From Paulownia fortunei (lineage: Eukaryota > Streptophyta > Magnoliopsida > Lamiales > Paulowniaceae): a DNA stretch of 64,000 nt. Below, piece after piece: positions 46,425 through 57,357 of this stretch. The notes beneath the pieces are model-generated. The model was not told the origin of the DNA and did no database searches. It saw nothing but the letters and a program-made list of their open reading frames with translations. Position numbers and translations under genes: made by a program. The DNA is taken from NCBI GenBank assembly GCA_019321725.1, contig CM033114.1:10830278-10894277 (forward strand), written 5' to 3'. The first letter of the stretch is position 1. Each line of letters starts with the position of its first letter.

Positions 46425-47078
46425 TCACAAACTAAGAGTCAAATTCATTTTACATCTTTGTCTATTGTTCCTGTTAGGCCAATCCACACAAGCTAAGACT
46501 GGATTAGGTTCTGGCACATAATGCTAGAAGTTGATCAATCAGTTGGTCAGGTGTCGAAGCAGAAATGAGGTTTTTTCTTGCAGACGGTGAAATAACACTT
46601 TTTTCACAGCATGATCTACAAAAGATAGCAAACCATCATAAAAATTATTAACATTAAGAATACTTAAAGGTTTTTGGTGAATACTGAGTTGTGCCTAAGA
46701 GACAATTTAGAATAATTCCTCCAGTGTACCAAAACCAGCAGGTAGAATAATGAATGCATCTGCATTATTTAACATGTTAGTCATTCTGTCCGGAATATAT
46801 AACACTTTTTGCTCATCTCCGATGGTCATACCTATGACATTCTATATCGTTAAAGGTTTTGGGATAACTCCCAGAACTTTGACTCCTCCTACATGAGTAA
46901 AAGTAGCAACACTCCCCATTAACCCCAAATTGCCTCTCCCATACACTAAATGAATTTTTGTTTCTATTAAAGTTCTGCCAAGGTTATTGGCTGCCCCTAT
47001 AAACTCACTATTTTTTTCTGGATTAGATCCACAAAAGACATAAATGTAGTTGAATTTGTGAGTCAAAGAGACTTCAAT
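46425..47078 (-). pseudogene. LOG-like cytokinin riboside 5'-monophosphate phosphoribohydrolase, captured copy
   Basis: LOG enzymes cleave cytokinin nucleotides to the active free bases in the cytosol. On the minus strand the copy reads through the whole family: HKFNYIYVFCGSNPEKN (from about 47058), LGRTLIETKIHLVYGRGNLG with the LMG that follows, VLGVIPKPLTI, MLNNADAFIILPAGFGTLEE (family PGGxGTxxE), [20 protein letters not shown], then [47 protein letters not shown] and a natural-looking end NLTLSL with TGA at 46425-46427. Length is about 218 codons, the normal LOG size, without introns. It is dead: ATT stands where ATG is expected (47076-47078), three stops (after PLTI, ELF and IVS) and two frameshifts (near 46608 and 46515). 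It lies on the element's coding strand between integrase and the 3' non-coding region. Confidence 0.93.
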
Positions 47079-47940
47079 TTTTTTTCTTTTTGAAAGTGAG
47101 TTGTGCAAAAATAGAGTGAGTATGGTGTTGTTTATTGAGGTGTGAACGAGGAATATATTTATTGCACATCTTTTTCTTTTGTCAGAAATATTGAAAATAA
47201 GGACACACAAAATTTAAAAATTACCTATTTCCACGTAAATGTACATGTAGTTATGATTGTGGCTCACATCTTCCTCTGGTTTTATCTTCAATAACGGCTT
47301 AAACGCCCTCTATGGGTCGAGGATATGCTTCCCATCTAGTTTTCTTATAAACTAGCAAACAAGATCTTTTAATGTCAGATTCCCAAGACTATAAAGCTCA
47401 TATTCAATTCAAAAGTGATCCCATAAATCAAGAATTTCATATTATACTAATCCACATGAATACGTCTCAAGGGTCAATATAATGTGATCTAAAGACTCCT
47501 TACTTAGCTCATCCATAATGAATTTAAGTTTATTTTCTTGATTTTGAGAAAGCATTTCTAAGGAATGAGACTTTGTGTTGCCAGTCCATGTAGCACATTT
47601 GTGAGAAACTTTCATTTTTTTGGCCCTTTGTTTTTTTGAATATGTGATTTTACCAAAACCAAGCATGTATCTAGTAAACATCTGGAAATTTATGTGAAAA
47701 CTCACCTACTCTTACCTTTGCTTTAATTATCCATCGTATATCCTTTGGGATGCCCTTGTGCATAAGCATCCTTATTCTTTCAATCCTGATTTTATAAATT
47801 TTTAAAATTACATTTTTAGGAAGAAAATGAAATTGCTTCTTGAGAGATAGAAGAATGTCACCCATTTTGAAAAGAACAACAAAAGAGAACAAGAAAAGTA
47901 GAAAAACTTTGTAAAGAGATTTCAGTTGTTTGAGAATTAT
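47079..47940 (-). pseudogene. Unassigned coding-like stretch next to the LOG copy
   Basis: From 47862 down, a frame starts MGDILLSLKKQFHFLPKNVI after a pyrimidine-rich lead (47870-47940) that resembles a plant 5' UTR, and reads on to MLMHKGIPKDIRWIIKAK near 47720, where AAAGGTAAGAG and AGGTGAGT look like splice donors. A second frame, 47705-47442, reads SHKCATWTGNTKSHSLEMLS, NKLKFIMDELSKESLDHIIL and TLETYSCGLV, and after a stop continues LDLWDHF, YSLGNLTLKDLV and KPLLKIKPEEDVSHNH to about 47260. 47079-47250 is A/C-rich and could be the untranslated leader of the LOG transcript. None of this matches Athila pol in E or F as far as visible. I do not recognise the protein; a second captured host fragment is possible. 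Confidence 0.4.
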
Positions 47941-49160
47941 AAAGCAAAACCTTTTGAACAATTTCAAATATTTTTCTTGAAATTTTATTATCATGAAAAT
48001 CTTTGATTATTGTTTTATAAATTTTAGAATTCTCATATACATAATTTCTCAATTCTTGAAGTTCATTGATTTGTAATTTGTGTAATTTTGAAACTTTATC
48101 AAGGTTGAAGTTAAATATTTTGATTGCCCAATAAGCATTACGTTTAAGTTCAACAGTTAAATAACAGGGTTTTGCATAAACTATCCTATAAGTAAACATG
48201 CCTAATAGCTTAAGCTTTATATTCTAAATGGTACATAAAGTTCTTCAAACATGATGTGAGAGATAGAAATTTGCAGTATACATTAATTAAAACACAAATA
48301 AATTCACTTCATTTGTTAATAATGTTATTTGAAAAATGTATCACTAAGCAACCTTTCACCATAATTTCGTAAACACAACAAGAAGTAATCAAAATGGATA
48401 TTTCGTATGTGGTTAATTTATTCCTTTTTAACTCAGTGGGGACGAGTTGCATATAAGATGTTTTGACAATAATTCTATATGCCCAAAGTGTATCGGTAAG
48501 TTTAAGAGATCAATCTTTATGGTTTGGATTAACTGTCATTTTCATAATTTATTTTAATTCCCTATTTACAAGTTCAACTTGTCTATTTTTCTAAGGGTGC
48601 TAAGGGGTTGCAACTTTATATATGATTCCATATTTCCTCGTTAAAGTTCTAAAAACTTTGTTACAAAAATATTTTCCTCCATTACTGATAATAGATCGAG
48701 GAATTCCAAATCGACCTAAAATGTTTTCTTTCAAAAATTTTATCACTATTTTGTGATCATTGTTTTGACAAGGAATTTCGATCCATTTTGAAACATAACC
48801 TATGGAAACTAATATGCAAAGAAATCTAAATGATAATGGAAATGGTCCCATAAAGTCAATACTCCAACAGTTGAAGGTTTCAATCACTAAGATAAGATAT
48901 AGGGGCATCACATTTCACTTTGAAATGGGCCCTAACTTTTGATAATTTTCATAACTTTTGCAAAAAGTGTAACTGTCTTTGAAAAGAGTTAGCTAGTAAA
49001 ATTCACATTTACAAGATTTTTACAGTAGTTTTCTTTGCTGAAAAGTCATCACCACGTACCTTTAAATGACAAATTTTAACAATATTACCTATCTCATTGT
49101 CAAGCACACATCTTTGAAAGACTTGATCAAGACAGTATTTGAATAGGTATGGATCATCCC
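47941..49160 (-). pseudogene. Integrase, element D
   Basis: The zinc-binding part is near 49150-49020 (VLDNEIGNIVKICHLKVRG). The core in 48911-48600 reads WSIDFMGPFPLSFRFLCILV with the first Asp, IPCQNNDHKIVIKFLKENIL, and SIISNGGKYFCNKVF, where the second catalytic Asp of the family (SDGG) is Asn; it ends KYGIIYKVATP at a stop. The C-terminal part, 48199 to about 47945, reads RIVYAKPCYLTVELKRNAYW and DKVSKLHKLQINELQELRNY, ending KVLLYNSQ. The stretch holding the catalytic Glu (HPQTSGQ region) is deleted between 48600 and 48200, and the GPF-type end is replaced by the unassigned stretch. Confidence 0.87.
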
Positions 49161-49199
49161 AATAAAAGTTCTTGACCTATGTCAAAAACTTTTTTTTGT

Positions 49200-49960
49200 C
49201 TTGAGAGTTCCAATGCGATGACATCTATCATTTCACAAGAAAATTAACAATGTCAGCAAACGAAGGTAAAATAAAAATATTAAATAGTTGTCCATCAGGA
49301 AAAGTGTCATTAATGGGTGTGATTTAAAATGAGTCATCACAAATAAGTTATGGCAAATGATTAGCCACTACATTCTCTACTCTTTTCTTATCTCGTATCG
49401 TAATATTAAATTCTTGGAGTAAGAGAATCCACCTAATTAGTCTAGGTTTGGTATTTTTTTTAACAAAGATATTTCAAACCTGCATTATTACTGAAAACAA
49501 CAACTGGTAAGCCAATAAAATAAGATCTAAATTTATCCAATACAAAAACTACCACAAGTAACTCTTTTTTAGTTGTTGTATTCTTATGCATTACCTTCTT
49601 GAGATGCATTAAGTTTGGAAGAAATTATTACTGAAAAGTTCTCATTCTCACTCAAGAAAGAGTATTTCAAATCAATTGGAAAATGTCTCAAATCAACCAC
49701 GGGAGCTTTAGTACTTGATGGAATAGATTTTACTATTGATGATGAAAGCTCTTTAGACGTTGGCTTTCAAAAATAATTTTCTTGTACCTGCAAAAATTCA
49801 AAGAGAGTATTAGCGTGTGCATTTTTACAAATAATTTCACTTTCAAAATAAGTCTCCAAAGAATGTGAAGAGTTAGTGGTAGTAAAGTATTCATGAACAA
49901 GTTCCTCGATTGAATCCAGTTCTTGTACTTCGACATCTTATGCGGGTTGCTTACAAACAT
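49200..49960 (-). pseudogene. RT N-terminus fused to RNase H by a deletion, element D
   Basis: 49960-49590 carries the RT lead-in (SKLNASQEG at about 49590, as in E near 600). It is followed within about 20 bases by TTKKELLVVVFVLDKFRSYF (49575-49520) and the rest of RNase H (SNNAGLKYL, then SRLVCDD-like decay, to about 49260). In F these two points are about 1.1 kb apart and enclose the whole RT catalytic core, including the YMDD-type box. D therefore has no polymerase active site. Confidence 0.85.
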
Positions 49961-50700
49961 TAAACATATTTAGTTCCAAAATCATATTTTCAAATGATAA
50001 CTTCAAAATACCATTCCTACAATTGACTAAAGTATTTTAAGTTGCAAGAAAATGATGACCTAAAATGATAGAAATTTGTGTATGTGTTTGTGGAATAGGC
50101 TCTGTATCCAAAATAATGAAATTGGCTGGAAAGTAAATTTTTTATTAATTTGTACCAACACATCTTCTACTACTCCCTTTGGAACTTTAATCGAACGGTC
50201 AGCTAGTTAAAGTACAACAAAAGTTGTTTTAAGTTCTCCCAATCTAACTATTCATAAACTAAGAAAGGTAGAAGATTTACACTAGTATCAAGATCAAGCA
50301 AAGCATGCTCTGTTCTTATTTTGTTTATGGAACATAAAATGGTTGGACAACCTCGATATTTGTACTTAGGTGGAGTGAATTATGGAATAATTGAACTAAC
50401 ACTTTCAGTTAAAAATGCTTTCTTTTGTACATGATGTTTTCTTTTGATTGTACACAAATCTTTCAAAAATTTATCATAAGGTGGAACTTGCTTGATTGCA
50501 TCCAACAATGAAATATTAATCTTGACTTGTTTAAAAACTTCAAAGATTTCAACATTTGAGTTCAATTTTTGAGTTGCTTGCAATCTTTGAGGAAATGGTG
50601 CTAGAGGTAAATATTTTTCTTTTTCATCATTTTCAAACTTACCTTCTTCAAAATTACCTTCATCGTAAAAATTATTTCCATTCTTCATTTCTGGAGGTGG
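49961..50700 (-). pseudogene. Aspartic protease region, element D
   Basis: 50688-50380 reads LLDAIKQVPPYDKFLKDLCT and KRKHHVQKKAFLTESVSSII, ending at a stop; then ALLDLDTSVNLLPFLVYE near 50300-50245, the active-site region with DLDTS in place of DLGAS. The C-terminal half follows to about 49985 (PIILGHHFLAT-type region). Collinear with F 13325-14179. Confidence 0.85.
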
Positions 50701-52033
50701 ATTAGAAACTTTCTCCTTAGGATGAATAGTCTTATTAATAAATTTACATTCAAAGAGTTGAGACCGAATTAGCCTCCTTGACTAAATTTTCATCTGAAGA
50801 AAAAATGACACTAAGTAGAAGGATTAGGTTGAGGTTGACTAGAAACTTACCTTTTTCTTGAGTGCACAAAGAAGCTGTTAGTGTTGAAAGTACGTTTTTT
50901 ATCTCACTGATGGCTCGTGAAGTCTGATTATTGATGTTTGTTTGTTCATGCATAAATGCTTGCAAATTGTCCTCAAGGAATTTTATATGTGGAGCTGGAT
51001 AAGAAAAAAAATTTGGTGGCTTTTGTGAATATAGCGATTGAGCACAGTTATCATCTCGCCAACATAAATTGGAATGATTTCTCCATTGTGGATTGTAAGT
51101 TTCAGAATTAGGAGAATGGAAATATTTTTTGAATGTGTTCATGAAATTCGTCTGTACTGGAATGTTTGGACATTCATTAGTGGAGTACTACAAAAGTTCA
51201 CAATTGCTACAAACTTCTTCCTACTGTACATATTTGATATACTTTACTTTTTTTAAGCTCCATGGCTTTAACTTTTCTTGTTAAACTAGCAATCCTACTA
51301 GTTAGATAATCTTCTTGACTAAGGTAATATTTTCTTTTCTTACTATTGGTAAGATTAGATCTAATAGAACCTTCTTGCCATTATTGAGATTTTCTGCCAA
51401 ATGATCAAGACTCTGAGGCTTCATCAGGTTCTTTACCAAAACATTCATCATTACACATTATTTCAATAAATTATTTTATTTTACGAGTTAAACCTTCATA
51501 AAAGAAACTAATTGAGAACCATTTTTCAAAACCATGATGTCACCATGAATTAAAAAAATCTTTAAATATTTCCCAACATTGAAAGAAAGCTTAGAATTTT
51601 GAGATAAAATTTGAATTTGTCTTTTCAAAGCATTAGTTTTATGAGTTGGAAAGAATTTTTTCAAAATTCCACCTTGCATTTCTTGCCAAGTGGCAATTAA
51701 CCTAGGTTTTAAAGAATTAAGCCAAGTTTTTGCTTTGTCTTTTAAAGAAAAAGAAAATAATTTAAGCTTGACAATCTCATTTGTGCAGGTGAGATCATCA
51801 AAAGTGGCACATAATTCATCAAATTCTTTCAAATGCGAGTAAGGGCTTTCAGAGTTTAAACCATGAAAATTAGAAAGTAAAGAGATCATACCTGGTTTGA
51901 ATCGAAAGTTATTTGCATTGCGAGGAAAAATAAAATAAGAAGGAGAAGAATTTGGATGAGGTTGCAAGTAATAGTGCATGGTATGCACATGGTGATTCTT
52001 ATTTTCATCGTGGACTCTTTCATTTTCAGCCAT
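50701..52033 (-). pseudogene. Gag, element D
   Basis: The ATG at 52031-52033 opens a 181-codon frame: MAENERVHDENKNHHVHTMH, then FRFKPGMISLLSNFHGLNSE, SPYSHLKEFDELCATFDDL, KLKLFSFSLKDKAKTWLNSL and QGGILKKFFPTHKTNALKRQ, the retrotransposon capsid domain. After a break at 51488, 51142-50750 carries SETYNPQWRNHSNLCWRDDN and KPPNFFSYPAPHIKFLEDNL. A degenerate knuckle, CSNCELL...NEC, lies near 51200-51170 with its His lost. Best preserved gag of this family in the window. Confidence 0.9.
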
Positions 52034-52193
52034 GGTGGAAGTGTGTGGAGATGATTAAAATAAATTTTCAGAATTCTTTCTAACTAAACATCGAGAATTA
52101 TGACTGCGATACCATATAACTATATATCTATAAAAAAAATACACTATATTTATAGAAAAAAAATATTTACGAACCTGAATACTTGCCTTGCCT

Positions 52194-52211
52194 TCCCCCA
52201 CAACAGTGCCA
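52194..52211 (-). other. Primer-binding site (tRNA-Asp type), element D
   Basis: Minus strand TGGCACTGTTGTGGGGGA, six bases (AGTTTT) from the LTR. It resembles TGGCGCCGTTGCCGGGGA with C-to-T type changes, the Athila primer site. Confidence 0.85.
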
Positions 52212-52217
52212 AAAACT

Positions 52218-53541
52218 TTCTACAACTTTAAAGTTGCAAACCTAAGTGCATGTTGTATTAAATAATAAATTTCTCGTGAGTTCGATGCCGATCCACAGGG
52301 AAGTTGTTTGAAGAATTTATGATTATATTTTTTAAAAAATAGAGTTTATGTGATTCAAAATATATAAAAAATAAAGTATGTTAAAACTAAAGAAAATAAG
52401 AGTAATAAAAGTATTAAGGATTAGGGATCCACTCTTGAGTTTTGAATAAAAAAACAACTATTTATTCTTTTTACTTCTCATAATTTCTACTATTAAAATC
52501 CATACATAATGAAGGTTCCAATGGGAAGATATTATCAAATAACTCATACAATGAGGTAATCATGATATTATCTTACTATTTGTAAATTCTCTCTTAACAC
52601 CAATACTTATTTTTGGGATCAAGTATTTATGCATAAATTTATCTACAATAAATCAAGGTTTCATATTAGCGGTTGGTGTAGTAAAACCAAACGTCTAGCT
52701 AAATGAACCCATGTATTTGTTGTGTCATGGGTGATACATAAATCAAGAATCACCACAAAAGTAGGGTTTATATCAAAACACAAAATAATAATACAATATA
52801 CTTAAATATTTTCTACCTTTATAACCCTTCCTCTTCTTAGATCAAGAGGTTCACCATTTTTCCTAAACAAAATAAAATTTAGAAAAACATAATAAAAGTA
52901 GGAAAAACTAAAAATAGAAGAGAAACTAGGGATTATGTTTCTATTACTACTAGAAAACTTAGTCTAAAAAAACCCTCTATCCCCCAACTCGTACAAGCTA
53001 AATACATGGCCTATTTATAGTACTTGGAGTATGATAGAGTCCAAATATATAATAGAGAAGTTAAATAAGTGGTCAATTTAGGCTTAAAAGATATGACCCA
53101 ATTGGTAAAATAAGTCAGGATTGGGCTGAACTCTGATCCGAATTTTTGGTGATCTATTTTGTATAATTTTTTGGATGAATTTTCTGCTATAATCAAGACT
53201 AAATTGGGCTGAGCTTTCAACAAAAAAGTTGTAGTTCTATCTCTTAGATTTCAAATAAAGTAAGATTAAGGTTTATAAGGTTTTTGATCATGGAGTTATG
53301 CTCAAAATACAAAAACTGCACAAGTTTAGAAATATGCTTCTTTTGATCTAATGAAATATTCTCTACCAATTGCTCATGAAACGTGTTGTCTTCTTTAGTT
53401 TGTCACTTTTTATCTTTTTGATCTCTTTCTATTTATTGATTCCTAGCACAAAATATTAATAAAATAATAATATTAACAAGAATAAATCAAGAAAAGTATA
53501 AAGGATTTGACACACAAATATGTCAAAATATACACTTATCA
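52218..53541 (-). repeat. 5' LTR of element D (1324 bp, internally deleted)
   Basis: Plus strand starts TTCTACAACTTTAAAG (the expected TG is TT here) and ends TACACTTATCA. Compared with 43034-44687 it lacks about 330 bases at 53073, where TTAAATAAGTGG runs directly into TCAATTTAGGCTT. The rest aligns throughout. Confidence 0.92.
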
Positions 53542-53974
53542 CTACCATCGTGCCTCCAGTCTGAGGATTATTCGTGTACTATTACAATATAGAAATTCTT
53601 ATTTCGACAGGCAAAGCCTTTAGCTATAATTTTTTTATGGGCAATGCTCAGTGTACTTGTTCTCTAACAAACACCCATATACATGTAATTGCGTCTCTAA
53701 GCTAATGCCGATGGAAAGCGATATCCTTACCTTATGAGCATACATCGTATGTATGAGTCTTATTGTATGTTCTATGATCGCCATCATATGCACAGCCATG
53801 CCCCATAGTTAAATTTGATCTAAGAACTTTATCTAATACGTGGTAAAAAAATTCATGATAAAAGATAAAGAAAGTTCCTTTTTATTAATATAATTTCCAA
53901 TAAGATTGTCTTTATAAAAAGAAAGTATAAAATGCACCCAATCTAATTGGTGCACTCGACATCCTACTCTAACA
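53542..53974 (-). repeat. 3' LTR of element K, inner part, starting with D's right target copy
   Basis: 53542-53546 is the duplicated CTACC. Ends ATCCTACTCTAACA at 53974, the TGTTAGAGTAGG start on the element strand, directly after the minus-strand tract GTGAGAGAT. It aligns with 18640-18999 of LTR G and, reversed, with the first 430 bases of LTR I. Confidence 0.9.
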
Positions 53975-53989
53975 ATCTCTCACTTGCCC

Positions 53990-55380
53990 TAGCTCCATTT
54001 GCCTATGTATCTAAGGCCCATCAAGTAAGTGGGTCTGCTATATTTTTTGCTAAGGCAACTTGGTCCATAATGATATCATATCTACCAATAATTTCTTTGA
54101 TCAAGTGATATCGTCTTATTATGTGCTTAGATTTTTAATGAGATCTTGGCTCCTTTGCTTGCACAATAGCTCCATTTTTATCACAATAAATCATAGCTGA
54201 ATCAACAATAGATGAAACTACATCCAACTCTTGAATGAAATTTCTCATCCAAATATTTTCTTTTATTGCATCTAATACAACAATATATTAAACTTAGGTG
54301 GTAGAGTCTGTAGTTATCTCTTACTTGGAATTTTTCCAACTGACCACACCATTATTCAGGGTGAATATATATCGAGATATGGATTTCGAGTCATCTATAT
54401 CAGACTAAAAACTAGAATCTGTATATCCCTCCATTTTTAGTTCTCCATTGCTGTATATGAAAAGGATATTTTTAGTCATTCTCAAGTACTTGAGGATCAT
54501 CTTAACGGCTTTCCAGTATCTTCCCTTAGATTAGACTGATATCTGCTCGTGACACTCAGAGAATGCGTGACATACATTATGCTCCAATTATGGTAGCATA
54601 AGGTATGTGGGTCATCCTTTCTTTCTCTTCAGGTATCTTGGGGACATAGCCTTACAAAGTGAAACACCAGGACTCATTGGCAGGAATCCTTGTTTGGATT
54701 CCTCCATGCTAAACCTTTTTAGCACTTTTTTTATGTACATAGATTGGGATAGTCTGATCATCCTTCTAGATCTATCTCTATAGATTTTTATCCTAGGATA
54801 AAAGATGCATCTACCAAGTTCTTTATGGAAAACTAATTAGACAACCAAGTGCTCGTTCACTGCAACATCCCTACATCATTCCCAATGAGTAAGTTGTCAT
54901 CAATGTAGAGCACAACAAATGTAACTACACTCCCATTAACCTTTTTTTTAGACACATGGATCATTTGGGTTCTTATGAAAAACATTTTGATTGTTTTAAC
55001 AAACTGGATGTTCCAACTCCTCGAAGCTTGTTAAATCCATAAATGGATATCTGGAGCTTGCAAACATTTTGGTCGCTCCCACTGGATATAAAGCCTTCTA
55101 GCTGCTTCATATAGATCTATTCCTTAATGTTTCCACTAAGGAAAGCAGTCTTCACATCCACATATAATATCTGATAGGCATAATATGTGGATATAGCTAG
55201 CAAATTTAGATGGATTTAAGCATCGCCACTAGTGAAAAAGTTTCCTCACAATCAATTCCTTGCTTTTGAGAAATAGTGTCCAATAAAATCATTTGGATAC
55301 CCCATGAACTTGCATAAGCTGGATCTTATATTCAACTTATTTCCCGCAGGTTGCTTCTCATAAGCAGCACACCTTCATAG
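53990..55380 (-). pseudogene. Reverse transcriptase and RNase H, element K
   Basis: On the minus strand: DVKTAFLSGN near 55150, IYMKQLEGFI near 55110, the catalytic VVLYIDDNLLIGNDVG near 54905-54860, then RNase H with the MIYCDKNGAIVQAKEPRSH block near 54200-54140, KSKHIIRRYHLIKEIIGR and QVALAKNIADPLT up to about 54020, the usual copia pol end. Many stops and several frameshifts. The YIDD box is intact in its own frame. Confidence 0.88.
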
Positions 55381-56230
55381 CCTAAGGTATTTATAGGAAT
55401 ATGTCTTACCACACAATATTTTATATGTTGTTTTGGGCACGACTTTAGATGGCACCTTATTTAATAAGTATGCCGCCATTTCCAAGGCATAGCCCCAAAA
55501 TGAAAGAGGTAATGTAGTGAAGCTCATCATAGATCGAATTATGTCCAACAAGGTTCAATTTCTATATTCCGTAACTCCGATAAGTTATAGAATAGCATGG
55601 GGGGTCCACTATGAGAGAATCCCATTCTCTTTTAGATAATCTAAAAATTTTGCGCTTATGTATTCACCTTATTGATCAGATCAAAGAGTTTTTATACTTA
55701 AGCCAGTTTGTTTCTCTACTTCAGTTCTGAATTCTTTGAACCTTTCAAATATTTCAGACTTGTACCTTAAAAGGTACACATAATCATACCTAGAGAAATC
55801 ATCAGTAAAGGTTAAGAAGTAGTTATAATTTCCTCGGGTACTAACACTTAGTGGCTTATATACATCTGTATAAATTAAATCCAATAGATGTTTGGCTCGT
55901 TCCACTTGTCCAACAAATGGAGATTTGGTCATCTTTCCTTTGAGACAAGATTCACATATTGATAGTTTTTTTTCGTTCTTTAGATCAAGTAATTGTGTCA
56001 ACTTGTTAATCATTTTCTTAGAAATATGCCCCTAATCTTACGTGCCACAAGCTAAATAGAACATTATCTGATTTTTTTTTATTTTGTTGAATTATGAAAA
56101 TAGGGTTATGGGGAGTAGTAGTATATAAATAATTCATCAAACAACCTAAATAGATAAAATCAGAATATTTGAAAATAGAATAATTTATATTCTCAATGAT
56201 AAATTTAAAACTTTCTCTATCCAAAACTGG
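55381..56230 (-). pseudogene. GAG-pre-integrase and integrase, element K
   Basis: 56224-56018 ends SDNVLFSLWHVRLGAYF with the zinc-binding His region; a one-base shift leads into 56013-55681: MINKLTQLLDLKNEKKLSIC, ESCLKGKMTKSPFVGQ, DLIYTDVYKPLS with the first catalytic Asp, YFLTFTDDFSRYDYVYLLRY and FKEFRTEVEKQTGLSIKTL. Further down the family's D (SDQ-GEYIS) and WGYALEMAAYLLNKVPSK are visible to about 55480. Several stops. Confidence 0.88.
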
Positions 56231-57357
56231 AATAGAGGTAATGTTATTAATAATATCTGGAACAAAAATGCAATTGTTTAAACTATTATAGAGCTATTTT
56301 CAAAAGCTAGATTAACAATGCCTATAGCTCATGCAACAACTCTTCCTCCATTTTCCATTCTTAGGACCGTCTCTTCTCCATCTAGCTTCCTACTTCTTAT
56401 CATCATCTATAGATCATTACAAATATATGATCCACAATTAGTATCCAATACCCAAGAAGCATCATTAACAGATAAGTTAACTTCAACAAAATATATACAT
56501 GAACTCTTCAGGCTTGTAAGATACTCCTTGCAGTTCCTCTTCTAGTACCCTGGTTTGCCACATTAATGGCATTTGCCATTGACTTGAGAAGAAACCTTCT
56601 TAACACCACCCTTCGCCATTGGCTTGAGAAGAAACCTTCTTGACACCACCCTTCGCCTTCAACTTGTTGGGTTTGGAGGAACCCTTCCATTTTCTTTTTT
56701 CTTTTTTGGGCTTTTTAGCCTTTGACCCTAAAGAGGATCAACAAGTAAAATCGACTTGTCCTTTTGCATAGTAGACTCAGTTGTATTTAACATGTTTAGA
56801 AGCTCAGAGAGACTTGTCTCCATGTTGTGTATGTTAAAGTTGACAACAAAGGTCTCAAATGAGGGAGGCAGAGACTACAGAAGAAGGTCCGTATAGAGTT
56901 CATTCTCCATAATGACTCCAAAGGGATGCCAACCTTTCAATGAGAGCTACCATCTTCAATCTATGGTCATAGACTGAAAAGCCCTCAGTCGTACGATATT
57001 TGAAAAGCTCTTTTGAGATTTGATATCTCGTCTGCCTAGTGTATTCACCATCTAACTCTTGTAGTGAGAGAGGATCCCATTAGCAGTATCTTGATCCCCA
57101 TTTTGCCTTTGCAACTCATTTGACATTGATGACATCATGTAACATTGAGCTTGTAGATTATCATCAACATAACGTAGGTAATCTACATAAACCTCTTAAG
57201 CAATATTCTCCGATGGAACCAAAGGAAGCGCGGTATCAAGGACATATACCCTCTTCTCATATTGAAGGACTATCTTAAGGTTTTTTAGTTAATCGATAAA
57301 GTTTGGTCCAATTAATTTGTTTTGTTCAAGGATTGTTGCTAGTGGATTTTTTGACAT
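56231..57357 (-). pseudogene. Copia gag and protease region, element K
   Basis: The ATG at 57355-57357 follows the leader and reads MSKNPLATILEQNKLIGPNF, then DTALPLVPSENIA. The zinc knuckle near 56570-56530 reads CH, stop, CGKPGY, stop, KRNCKEYL, in which both stops replace Trp-like positions and the His is Tyr. A 40-bp tandem duplication (56575-56654) shifts the frame just before it. The protease part toward 56231 is short and degenerate. Confidence 0.82.
56575..56654. repeat. Two-copy 40-bp tandem repeat in K gag
   Basis: Units 56575-56614 and 56615-56654 start GCCATTGACTTGAG and GCCATTGGCTTGAG and share GAAACCTTCTTRACACCACC. Forty is not a multiple of three, so the duplication itself breaks the gag frame. 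Confidence 0.9.

Larger units (their letters stand above)
43034..53541 (-). mobile_element. Athila-type element D (10.5 kb) carrying a LOG-like gene copy
   Basis: Complete insertion with CTACC target duplications inside the LTR of K. On the minus strand: 5' LTR (52218-53541), tRNA-Asp-type PBS (52194-52211), gag, protease, RT N-terminus joined directly to RNase H (RT core deleted), integrase, a 0.9-kb unassigned stretch, a LOG-like gene copy, a 1.7-kb non-coding region, polypurine tract (44688-44703) and 3' LTR (43034-44687). Same family as E, F and L. The position of the LOG copy, between integrase and the 3' non-coding region, is where Athila elements often carry an extra, env-like gene (family knowledge); no env-like frame is seen. 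Confidence 0.95.
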
